Below are positions 43,795 to 51,491 of a DNA stretch of 64,000 bases, piece after piece (positions within the stretch are counted from its first letter, which is position 1; each line of letters starts with the position of its first letter). Position numbers and translations under genes: made by a program. The notes under the pieces are model-generated. The model was not told the DNA's origin. It did not search any database and saw only the letters and a list, made by a program, of their open reading frames with translations. Source of the DNA: Sphingomonas azotifigens NBRC 15497 (GTDB lineage Bacteria > Pseudomonadota > Alphaproteobacteria > Sphingomonadales > Sphingomonadaceae); the NCBI RefSeq assembly GCF_002091475.1, contig NZ_BCTR01000014.1, forward strand, positions 62,001 to 126,000, in the 5' to 3' direction.

Positions 43795-44748
43795 TCAGTC
43801 CCCGTGCAGAGGATCACGGGCCAGCATCGCTTTGGCCGCGGCGGCGAAGGCCGCACAATCCTGCTGGGCCGAGGGCAGCGCCTGGCGGAAATGGACGAAG
43901 CCATGGATCATGCCGGCCGCCTCGATCCGGTGCACCGGCACGCCGGCGCGCTCGACCCGATCGGCATAGGCGCGGCCCGCGTCGCGAAGCGGATCGAGGC
44001 CGGCGGTGTGGATGAGCAGCGGCACCGGCGGAATCGGGCCATTGAGACAATCGTGGCGGGGATCGCCGCTGGTCGCCCGATATTGGGCGTCGAACCAGGC
44101 CATGTCGTCGGCAGAGAGGAAATAGCCGTTGCCGTACGCCCGGTGCGACGGCCAGTCCTTGCCGCCGCCGACAAAGGGGTACAGCGCCCAGCATGCCTGC
44201 ACCGGGACCGCGGCGGGGCGCAGCGCCAGCTGCTGCGAGGTGACGATCGCCAGATTGCCTCCGGCGCTGTCGCCGCAGGGGATCAGGCCGGTCACCCGGA
44301 AGCCGAACACGTCCGGTGCATCGGCGATCCAGCGTGCCGCGGCCTCCGCATCGTCGACCGCTGCGGGAAAGGGATGTTCGGGCGCGAGGCGATAGTCGAT
44401 CGCCAGCACCGGCAGGTCCAGCGCGTCGGCAAGCCAGGTGCAGAAGCTGTGATGGGTGCCGAGATCGCCGATCACGAAGCCGCCGCCGTGGAAGAACAGC
44501 ACGAGAGGCCCCGCCATGCGATCAAGCCGGCGATCATAGAGGCGCGCGGCAAGGGGGCCGGCGGGGCCCGGCACCGTCCAGTCCTGCACCCGCGCGAGCG
44601 GGACCGGGGGCAGATCGGCCACCGTGCAGTTCGCCCGCATCATCAGCCGCGCCGCCTCCACCGGCAGCGCCGAGACCGGCGGGGCGACGTGCTCGGCGAG
44701 ATAGGCGAGGAGCGCGACGACGTCGGGCCGCGGCGGGGCGTCGGTCAT
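43795..44748 (-). CDS. Alpha/beta hydrolase, HSL-type esterase
   Basis: A 317-residue esterase of the hormone-sensitive-lipase group. The oxyanion motif HGGG in LFFHGGGFVIGD, the nucleophile Ser161 in CGDSAGGN, the Asp in AGLDPLRDAG and the His in GMIHGFVHF are present. No signal peptide is seen, so it is cytoplasmic. The ATG at 44748 overlaps the ADH stop (ATGA). It is last of the TBDR-ADH-esterase operon. It probably hydrolyses an ester to supply the alcohol for the adjacent dehydrogenase. Confidence 0.93.
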   Translation of the reverse strand: MTDAPPRPDVVALLAYLAEHVAPPVSALPVEAARLMMRANCTVADLPPVPLARVQDWTVPGPAGPLAARLYDRRLDRMAGPLVLFFHGGGFVIGDLGTHHSFCTWLADALDLPVLAIDYRLAPEHPFPAAVDDAEAAARWIADAPDVFGFRVTGLIPCGDSAGGNLAIVTSQQLALRPAAVPVQACWALYPFVGGGKDWPSHRAYGNGYFLSADDMAWFDAQYRATSGDPRHDCLNGPIPPVPLLIHTAGLDPLRDAGRAYADRVERAGVPVHRIEAAGMIHGFVHFRQALPSAQQDCAAFAAAAKAMLARDPLHGD

Positions 44749-45827
44749 GCGCCCTGCTCCATCAGCAGCACCGGCTTGATGACGGCGCCGGTTTCGGAAT
44801 CGTGGACCGCCTGATCGATCGCCGCGAACGGATAGGTGCGCACCAGCTTTTCCATCGGCAGCCGGCCGGCGCGATACTGCGCGATCAGCTCGGGGACGAA
44901 GCGCTGCGGATCGATGCCGCCTTCCACCACGCCGATGATCCTGCGCCCGACACTCATGATCGCGGAGGCGTCGATGGAAAGCTTGGGATCGGACGGATAG
45001 GCGCCGACCAGCGCCAGCGTACCGCGCGGCGCGAGCAGGTCGACCGCCTGCCCCAGCAGCGCCGGCACGCCCGTGGTGTCGACGATATGGTCGAACGGGG
45101 CCGAGAGCGCGTCCAGGCTGGTAGCGGTGTCGGTCGCCCCCAGTTCGCGACCGAGATCGAGCCGGTGCGCGTGGCGATCCAGCAGCGCGATCCTGCCGGC
45201 ACCGGCGATCGCGGCGGCCATCACCGCGGCCAGCCCGACCGCGCCGGCACCGAAGATCGCGATCGACTGGCCCGCCGCCACCTTGAGCGTCTCCAGCACC
45301 GTCCCCGCACCGGTCTGGATCCCGCAGCCGAGCGGGGCGAGCAGGTGGAGCGGCAGGTCGGCATCGACCTTCACCACGTTGCGCGGATGCGCAAGCGCGT
45401 GGGTGGCGAAGGCGGATTGGCCGAAGATGTTGCTGCCGATCCGGTCCGCGCCGCGCCACAATCCGCCCTGATCCGGCCCGAGTGCGCCGAGAAAGTTGCG
45501 CGGGAAGAATTCGGGACAATAGCCGGGCTGATGATCGTGGCAGGCGGAGCAGGCGCCGCAGCTGTCGAAGCTGAGCAACACATGGTCGCCGGGGGCGAGG
45601 CCGGTCACCCCCGGCCCCACCGCCTCGACCACGCCCGCGCCCTCATGCCCGAACACCGCGGGGAACGGCACCGGCAGCGCGCCGTCGCGCATCACCATGT
45701 CGGTATGGCACACGCCGCAGGCGACGATCCGCACCAGCACCTGACTGGGCCCCGGCGCATCGATCCGCAGCGTCTCAATGCTGAAGGTGCCGCCCGCCGC
45801 CTCGGTGACAGCTGCCTGGATGTCCAT
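44745..45827 (-). CDS. Zinc alcohol dehydrogenase, aryl/benzyl-alcohol type
   Basis: A 360-residue MDR alcohol dehydrogenase. Catalytic zinc ligands are in CGVCHTD and GHEGAG, structural zinc in CGACSACHDHQPGYC, the hallmark PLGCGIQTGAG follows, and the NAD site is IFGAGAVGLAAV with LLDRH. The spacing around the second zinc and the GCGIQTGAG stretch resemble benzyl-alcohol dehydrogenases of the XylB/AreB group, so an aromatic or terpenoid alcohol is likely. The ATG at 45827 is 13 bp after the TBDR stop. It overlaps the esterase gene. Confidence 0.92.
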   Translation of the reverse strand: MDIQAAVTEAAGGTFSIETLRIDAPGPSQVLVRIVACGVCHTDMVMRDGALPVPFPAVFGHEGAGVVEAVGPGVTGLAPGDHVLLSFDSCGACSACHDHQPGYCPEFFPRNFLGALGPDQGGLWRGADRIGSNIFGQSAFATHALAHPRNVVKVDADLPLHLLAPLGCGIQTGAGTVLETLKVAAGQSIAIFGAGAVGLAAVMAAAIAGAGRIALLDRHAHRLDLGRELGATDTATSLDALSAPFDHIVDTTGVPALLGQAVDLLAPRGTLALVGAYPSDPKLSIDASAIMSVGRRIIGVVEGGIDPQRFVPELIAQYRAGRLPMEKLVRTYPFAAIDQAVHDSETGAVIKPVLLMEQGA

Positions 45828-45840
45828 GGATGCGCTCCCG

Positions 45841-48444
45841 TTAGAACTTGAAGCCGAAGCGCGCATACCATTCGCGCGGGCGGCTATAGGTGCCGAAGAA
45901 GGTGCCGTCGGCGATGTTGGAGCCGCCGGAAGTCAGATAGCGATTGTCGGTCAGGTTGGTGCCGCCGACGGTGAGCGTCCAATGGTCGTGCGGCTCCTGA
46001 TAGGCGATGCTGGCATTGACCAGATCGATCGCACCGCGGCGCAGGATGTAGGTGCGCTGGGTATCGTTCCACACGCTGCTGGCATGGCTCCAGTCGGCGA
46101 GGAAGATCAGCGACGCGCCGTTGCCGATGCGGGTTTCGTAGCGCGGCGCGATGTTGGTCTTCCAGTTCGGCGTCTTGGGCAGCGATGCGCCGACCACGGT
46201 ACCGGCCTGGAACGGGTTGGGGCCGCCCACCGCCGCCGCCGCGGGCGAGACACTGGTGTAATAGGCGTCGATATAGCCGAGCGACGCGTTGACGGTGAGG
46301 CCGCGCACCGGCGCCGCGATCGCTTCCAGCTCGAAGCCGCGGATCCGGGCATTGCCGGCATTGGCGATGGTCGGCGAGGTGCCGATCTGGATGTTGAGCT
46401 GGATGCCCTTGTATTCGGTGTTGAAGGCGGCGGCGTTGAGCTGGAGCTTGCGATCGAGCAGCGTCGACTTCACGCCGATCTCGGTCGTCGTCGCGGTCTC
46501 CTCGTTGAAGTCGGGCGCGACATTGCCCTGCGGGTTGGTGAGGCGCGTGGTCCAGCCGCCGGTCTTGTAGCCGCGCGACCAGCTGCCATAGACCATCACA
46601 TTGTCGTTCGGGTGCAGCTGCACGCCGAACTTGGGCGAGAAATCGCTGAACTTCTTGCGGTTCACCCCCGGCACATAGACGCGCACCGGATTGCTGGGAT
46701 CGGGATAGCCGAGACCCGTCTGGCAGGTCACCGGCGCCAGCGGGAACGGGCCGTTCGGGGTGATGTTGCCATTGGCATCCGAGCAGCCGAACAGCTTGTA
46801 GTTGAAGCCGTTCAGTTCCTGCTGGCCGCCTTCGAAGCGCTTCTTCTCGTTGGTGTAGCGGCCGCCGATGGTGAGGCCGAGCCATGCGGTCGGGCGATAG
46901 TCGACCTGGCCGAACGCGGCATAGTTGGCGGTCTCCAGCCGGTTGGGGCCGTCCACCTGCACCTGGCCCTCGGCGAAGGTGACGTAATCGTGGAGGTTGC
47001 CGGCTTCCTTGAAATAATAGCCGCCGAGCACATAGTTCAGCTTGTTGTCGAGCGCCTTGCCGAGCAGCTGCACTTCCTGGCTGAACTGCCACTGGTGCAT
47101 GGTGAAGCTGAGCTGGAGGAAGTTGAGCGGCGAGCCGTCGGCATCGAGCCCGGCGGCCCAGTCGAGCTGGCGATAGGCGGTGATCGACTTGAGCGCGATG
47201 GTGTCGCTCAGGTCATAGTCGATGACGCCGGAAAAGCCCCAGTTCTTGAGGTCGGAGAAGCTGTTGCCGGTGGCATAGCTCTTGTCCGGATCGGCAAGGA
47301 CATAGCGGCTGTCCCAGGGCAGGCGGTTGTTGGCCGGGTTGCCGTCGACATTGACGCCGGCATAGCTCGGCACCTGGAAGCGCGGGTTGAACTGCGTACC
47401 GGAGGTGCCGCAAAGTGCCTGGGCGCCCCGGGCGGCGATCTGCGCCGAGGTCGCGCCGATGCAGAAATTGTAGAGCCCGGCGAAGTTGAACCCGGTGGTG
47501 CCGGTGGGATCGAAGCCGGTGCCCGGCAGGTTGGCCGTGCCGGCGAAATTGCCGGGGACATTCTCGGCGGTGCCCAGCAGCTTGTTGGCGCTGGTGCCCT
47601 TGTCGCGGCTATAGTCGCCGGACAGGGTGAGCGTGAGCGGCCCGCCCTGCGCCCATTTCAGCTTGCCGCGCAGGTTCCAATTGTCGTTGCCGCCTTCGCG
47701 CGTCGAGTTGCCGTATCCGGCGGCCGAGAAGGCGGTGTAAGAGGGCGTGTTGTTGGCGCGCTGGTCGGGATAGGGAATGCGTTCGAGGAAGCCGTCGCGC
47801 GACTGCACCCCGAAGCTGAGGATCGCGCCGAGCCCGTCGGTGATCGGAATGTCGACCGATCCGCGCGCGCCCAGCCGCTTGTAGCTGCCCGTGGTCACAT
47901 CGCCCTGGACGCGGAATTCCTTGCCGGGATCGCGGGTGACGATCGAGATCGCGCCGCCGATCGTGTTGCGGCCGAACAAGGTACCCTGCGGTCCCTTCAG
48001 CACCTCGACCCGGGCGACATCCATCAGGTCCTGGTTCGCGCCCACCGTGCGGGCGAGATAGACGCCGTCGAGATAGAGGCCGACGCCGGGATCGATGTTG
48101 AAGGCGAAATCATCCGAGCCGATGCCGCGAATATAGGCGGAAAGCACGGCGGGCGAGCCCGAGAAGGGCGTGCCAGCATCCAGATTGACGTTGGGCGCGA
48201 TCGCCGAGAGCTGGGCGACGCTGCCGACCGCGCGCTCCTTCAGCGTGTCCGCGCCGAAGGCGGAGATGGCGATCGGCACGTCCTGGACGTTTTCCGCCCG
48301 CTTCTGCGCGGTGACGACGATTTCGGCGATGCCGCTGTCCTGCTGCTTCGCTTCGGGCTGGGCAGGTTGTTCGGTGCTTTGGGCCCAGACGGGCGCCGCC
48401 CATGCCGCCGAAGCAAGCAGGGCCGTGGCGAGACCAATGCGCAT
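45841..48444 (-). CDS. TonB-dependent outer-membrane receptor
   Basis: An 867-residue TBDR with a signal peptide (cleavage after APVWAQ), plug start IAEIVVTAQKRAENVQDVP, plug core EVLKGPQGTLFGRNTIGG, and C-terminal FGFKF. It is of the large sphingomonad family annotated as uptake receptors for hydrophobic or aromatic compounds and is clearly distinct from the pair at 12805 and 15926. The ATG at 48444 follows GGAGAGG. It is first in the TBDR-ADH-esterase operon and lies 89 bp after the AraC gene on the same strand. The ligand is unknown. Confidence 0.95.
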   Translation of the reverse strand: MRIGLATALLASAAWAAPVWAQSTEQPAQPEAKQQDSGIAEIVVTAQKRAENVQDVPIAISAFGADTLKERAVGSVAQLSAIAPNVNLDAGTPFSGSPAVLSAYIRGIGSDDFAFNIDPGVGLYLDGVYLARTVGANQDLMDVARVEVLKGPQGTLFGRNTIGGAISIVTRDPGKEFRVQGDVTTGSYKRLGARGSVDIPITDGLGAILSFGVQSRDGFLERIPYPDQRANNTPSYTAFSAAGYGNSTREGGNDNWNLRGKLKWAQGGPLTLTLSGDYSRDKGTSANKLLGTAENVPGNFAGTANLPGTGFDPTGTTGFNFAGLYNFCIGATSAQIAARGAQALCGTSGTQFNPRFQVPSYAGVNVDGNPANNRLPWDSRYVLADPDKSYATGNSFSDLKNWGFSGVIDYDLSDTIALKSITAYRQLDWAAGLDADGSPLNFLQLSFTMHQWQFSQEVQLLGKALDNKLNYVLGGYYFKEAGNLHDYVTFAEGQVQVDGPNRLETANYAAFGQVDYRPTAWLGLTIGGRYTNEKKRFEGGQQELNGFNYKLFGCSDANGNITPNGPFPLAPVTCQTGLGYPDPSNPVRVYVPGVNRKKFSDFSPKFGVQLHPNDNVMVYGSWSRGYKTGGWTTRLTNPQGNVAPDFNEETATTTEIGVKSTLLDRKLQLNAAAFNTEYKGIQLNIQIGTSPTIANAGNARIRGFELEAIAAPVRGLTVNASLGYIDAYYTSVSPAAAAVGGPNPFQAGTVVGASLPKTPNWKTNIAPRYETRIGNGASLIFLADWSHASSVWNDTQRTYILRRGAIDLVNASIAYQEPHDHWTLTVGGTNLTDNRYLTSGGSNIADGTFFGTYSRPREWYARFGFKF

Positions 48445-48533
48445 TTTCCTCTCCTGATGCGCGCCATTTCGGCGCTTATCGGAGAAGGCTAGCGCGCGGA
48501 TGGCGCCCCGTCTTGGACGGGTGCGCACCGCGA

Positions 48534-49454
48534 TCAGGACGGACGCGCACCCCTGCACCGCCATTCGCGCGGGCTGGTGGCGAAGCGCCGACGAAAGCAG
48601 CGGCTGAAAAAGGCCGCGTCGCTGAAGCCGAGCGAGAAGGCGATGTCGGTGACGCTGCGGCCGGGCTCCGCCACGAGCAGTTCCGCCGCACGGGAAAGTC
48701 TCCGGTCGGCGATAAACGCGGTGGGCGTAAGGCCGGTTTCGCGCAGGAACGCCTTCTGCACCGCGCGCGGGCTGAGCCCGGTCGCGGCGCACAGGCTGGC
48801 GGTGCCGAGTTCGGGATCATCGAGATGGCGCAGCGCATAGGTGACCGGCGTTTCCGCCCCCGCCGCGACGAACGGCGCGCCGCGCTGCTGGCGGCAGACC
48901 AGCCGCGTGGCATCGACCAGCAGCTCGCCAACCCCGTCGTCGACATCCCCGAGCATCGCCCGCTGGTCCCACAGCCCGAGCAGCATGTGGTTGAGGAAGG
49001 CGACATGCGGATCCTGCCCCGACAACAGCCGGCCGTGCAGATTGCCGAGCCCGATCCCGTCGCCGAGCGACGCGGCCGGCACCTGCAGGATCAGGCATTC
49101 GTTGGTGTCGGAAATGTCGATCGCGTAGGGCCGGCTGTCGTCGGCGACGAGGATGTCGCCCATGCCCCCCGACACCGCCGTGTCGCCGTGCAGCATCGTC
49201 AGCCGCCCGCGCCGCTGGAGGTGCAGCAGCAGATTATGCCCGTCGCGATTGCCCGCGCGCCGCACCTGCGCCCGCGCACTCCGCGCCCGGGCGAGGCCCA
49301 CCGGCCCCAGGTGCCACCGGGCGAGATCGGCGCGGATGCCTTCCGGGGCGATGGCGGTCATGCCCGGAAAGGCCTCGGCGACGATGTCGCGCCAGAAGAG
49401 GTGCCGCCGCTGGGGCGGCACCGCCTGGGTGGTGAAATGCTCTACCGCGCTCAG
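48534..49454 (-). CDS. AraC-family regulator with cupin-like sensor; possible CTG start
   Basis: A ~306-residue regulator. The N-terminal part has the AraC-binding-like pattern (LFWRDIVAEAFPGM ... GDILVADDSRPYAID). The C-terminal AraC HTH pair (about 200-300) has LCAATGLSPRAVQKAFLRE and the SVTDIAFSLGFSDAAFFSRC ending. No ATG precedes the conserved domain. The in-frame CTG at 49454 overlaps the ALDH stop in the same way as the ATGA/GTGA junctions elsewhere here and gives the usual family length. The nearest conventional start, GTG at 49601, would add 49 residues read through ALDH. The stop and frame are sure; the start is not. Confidence 0.8.
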   Translation of the reverse strand: MSAVEHFTTQAVPPQRRHLFWRDIVAEAFPGMTAIAPEGIRADLARWHLGPVGLARARSARAQVRRAGNRDGHNLLLHLQRRGRLTMLHGDTAVSGGMGDILVADDSRPYAIDISDTNECLILQVPAASLGDGIGLGNLHGRLLSGQDPHVAFLNHMLLGLWDQRAMLGDVDDGVGELLVDATRLVCRQQRGAPFVAAGAETPVTYALRHLDDPELGTASLCAATGLSPRAVQKAFLRETGLTPTAFIADRRLSRAAELLVAEPGRSVTDIAFSLGFSDAAFFSRCFRRRFATSPREWRCRGARPS

Positions 49455-50872
49455 GCGGCCGGCTCCAGTTCGACCGCGTTTACGATATGCGCCTGGGTAT
49501 ATTCGTGCAGCCCCGCCTGGCCGAGCTCGCCGCCCAGCCCCGACTGCTTCGATCCGCGGAAGGGGATGCGCGGATCGATCGCGAGGTGCTGGTTCACCCA
49601 TACCGTGCCGCTGTCGATCTTCATCGCCACTTCCGTCGCGCGCGCCACGTCGCGGCCCCAGATCGTGCCGCCCAGGCCGTACTCGGAGTCATTGGCGCGG
49701 GCGATCACCTCGTCGATATCGCGATATTTCAGCACCGGCAGCACCGGGCCGAACTGCTCCTCGCGCACCAGGGGGGCATCGTCGTCGAGATCGCGGACGA
49801 TCGTCGGCGGGATGAAATAGCCGGGACGATCGAGCGCGTCGCCGCCGGCCAGCACGGTGCCGCGCTGCTTGGCGTCCTCGATCAGCGCCTTGACCTTCTC
49901 GAACTGCATCGCGTTCTGCACGGGGCCCACCTTGGCACCCTGCTTGGCGCCGTCGTCGACCACGGTGTTGCGGGCCAGCTCGGCAATTTCCGCGCAGAAT
50001 GCCTCATACATGCCCTCGGGCACATAGGCACGCTTCACCGCCACGCAGATCTGCCCGGCATTGTACATCGCGCCCTGGAACACCTTCTTGGCCGCCAGCG
50101 CCGGCTCGACATCGTCGAGCACGATCGCCGCGTCGTTGCCGCCCAGCTCCAGCGTCACGCGCTTCACGCCGTCGGCGGCGCTCGCCATCACCTTCTTGCC
50201 GGTGGCGGTGGAGCCGGTGAAGGCGATCTTGGCGACGTCCGGATGGGTGGTGAGCAGCGCGCCCAGATCGTTCTGGTCGCAGATGATGTTGATCACGCCC
50301 GGCGGCAGCAGCTCGGCGAAGATCTCGCCCAGCAGCAGCGTGGTGAGCGGCGTGGTCGGCGCGGGCTTGAGCACCATGGTGTTGCCCGCGACCAGCGCCG
50401 GGCCAATCTTGTTCGCCGCCAGCACCATCGGGAAGTTCCACGGCGTGATCGCCGCGACCACGCCCAGCGGCGTGCGATGCTCGACGACGCGGTTGCCGCC
50501 TTCGTCGCGCAGCATCTTGGTCTCGGGGCGCATCTCGGTGAAAGCGCGCAGCGTGAACACCGTGCCCATCACCTCGCCGGTGGCCTGGTCGAGCGGCTTG
50601 CCCTGCTCGGTGGTGAGCAGGCTGGCAAACTCGCTCAGCCGCTCCTGCAGCCGCCCGGCGACCGCCTCGACCTTGGCCGCGCGCTCCTCGATCGGCGTAG
50701 CGGCCCAGGCCGGGAACGCGGCCTTGGCGGCGGCGACGGCGGCGTTCAGCTGTTCGGCATCGGCCTTGGGACAGCGCGCGAACGGCTCCGCAGTCGCAGG
50801 ATTGATCACGTCGAACTGCGACGCGCCGTCCACGGCCTCGCCATTGATCAACAGCTTGAAGGTGCGTTCCAA
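49451..50872 (-). CDS. NAD(P)-dependent aldehyde dehydrogenase
   Basis: A 473-residue ALDH. Motifs: ITPWNFPMVL, KPAPTTPLTTL, LELGGNDAA, catalytic Cys276 in NAGQIC and EEQFGPVLPVL. The TTG at 50872 was chosen because AGGAG sits at proper distance; another TTG two codons upstream is too close to it, and no ATG lies near the family N-terminus (RTFKLLINGEAVDG). It diverges from the MarR gene across a palindrome. Its stop overlaps the presumed AraC start. It is a paralogue of the ALDH at 19498 and would oxidise the aldehyde formed by the ADH at 44745. Confidence 0.94.
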   Translation of the reverse strand: MERTFKLLINGEAVDGASQFDVINPATAEPFARCPKADAEQLNAAVAAAKAAFPAWAATPIEERAAKVEAVAGRLQERLSEFASLLTTEQGKPLDQATGEVMGTVFTLRAFTEMRPETKMLRDEGGNRVVEHRTPLGVVAAITPWNFPMVLAANKIGPALVAGNTMVLKPAPTTPLTTLLLGEIFAELLPPGVINIICDQNDLGALLTTHPDVAKIAFTGSTATGKKVMASAADGVKRVTLELGGNDAAIVLDDVEPALAAKKVFQGAMYNAGQICVAVKRAYVPEGMYEAFCAEIAELARNTVVDDGAKQGAKVGPVQNAMQFEKVKALIEDAKQRGTVLAGGDALDRPGYFIPPTIVRDLDDDAPLVREEQFGPVLPVLKYRDIDEVIARANDSEYGLGGTIWGRDVARATEVAMKIDSGTVWVNQHLAIDPRIPFRGSKQSGLGGELGQAGLHEYTQAHIVNAVELEPAA

Positions 50873-50920
50873 GGCCAATCTCCTAAAACAGGCGGCGACT
50901 CGCCGCGGCATATCCCCTAT

Positions 50921-50930
50921 TTTGCGCAAA
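50921..50930. promoter_or_regulatory. TTTGCGCAAA palindrome, candidate MarR operator
   Basis: A perfect 10-bp palindrome sits in the 86-bp region between the divergent ALDH (starts 50872) and MarR (starts 50959) genes. MarR proteins commonly bind short A/T-flanked palindromes placed to control both directions, which fits here. The MarR start is only 28 bp away, so binding would also autoregulate. Confidence 0.55.
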
Positions 50931-50958
50931 TGTATCCCAGGCATACCGATTGGACAAG

Positions 50959-51396
50959 ATGACCCACGCCGCTTCCCAGGATGACGCTCTCGAAACGCTG
51001 ATCGGCTATCAGCTGCAGATGGCGCGCCTGCGGTTGATGGAGGCGGCGCATGCTGCGTTGGCGCCCTATGGCATCTCCCCTGCCCGCGTGACGGCGCTGG
51101 CGCTGATCCGGGCGCAGCCGGGGCTGGACCAGTCGGCACTGGGCCGGGCGCTGTCGATCAATCGGGCGAGCGCGATGAAGCTGGTCAACCTGCTGGTCGA
51201 GCGCGGGCTGGTCGAGCGTCGGCCGGGCCGCGACCTGCGCAGCCATGCCCTCCACCTGACACCCGAAGGCGAGACGCAGCTGCCGCAAATGATCGCGCGC
51301 CTGCACGAATCCGAACTGCCGGTGCTCGCCGACCTGGACGATGCCGAGCGCGCGACCCTGCTCCAGCTGCTCAACCGGATCCACGCTGCCGTTTGA
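50959..51396 (+). CDS. MarR-family transcriptional regulator
   Basis: A 145-residue winged-helix regulator. The central HTH (ALGRALSINRASAMKLVNLLV) and wing (RRPGRDLRSHALHLTPEG) are typical. The ATG at 50959 is preferred to a TTG three codons upstream. It diverges from the ALDH gene and probably represses it in response to a phenolic or aldehyde ligand, by family analogy. It is followed by a terminator shared with the converging TBDR. Confidence 0.92.
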   Translation: MTHAASQDDALETLIGYQLQMARLRLMEAAHAALAPYGISPARVTALALIRAQPGLDQSALGRALSINRASAMKLVNLLVERGLVERRPGRDLRSHALHLTPEGETQLPQMIARLHESELPVLADLDDAERATLLQLLNRIHAAV

Positions 51397-51431
51397 CCGA
51401 TCCGTCGGGGCCGATGAACCGGCCGCACGAA

Positions 51432-51470
51432 AAAAAAGGGGCCCCGGCGGCAACCGTCGGAACCCCCTTT
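51432..51470. terminator. Bidirectional terminator-like hairpin
   Basis: AAAAAAAGGGGCCCCGGCGG pairs imperfectly with CCGTCGGAACCCCCTTT, giving a stem with A-run on one side and T-run on the other. It lies between the convergent MarR (ends 51396) and TBDR (ends 51492) genes. Confidence 0.7.
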
Positions 51471-51491
51471 CGCTTTCATTCGGGCAGATCG

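Noticed and set aside
45778..48492. Plus-strand 900-codon open frame opposite the third TBDR
   Set aside because: Antisense shadow of the receptor gene with low-complexity, motif-free translation.
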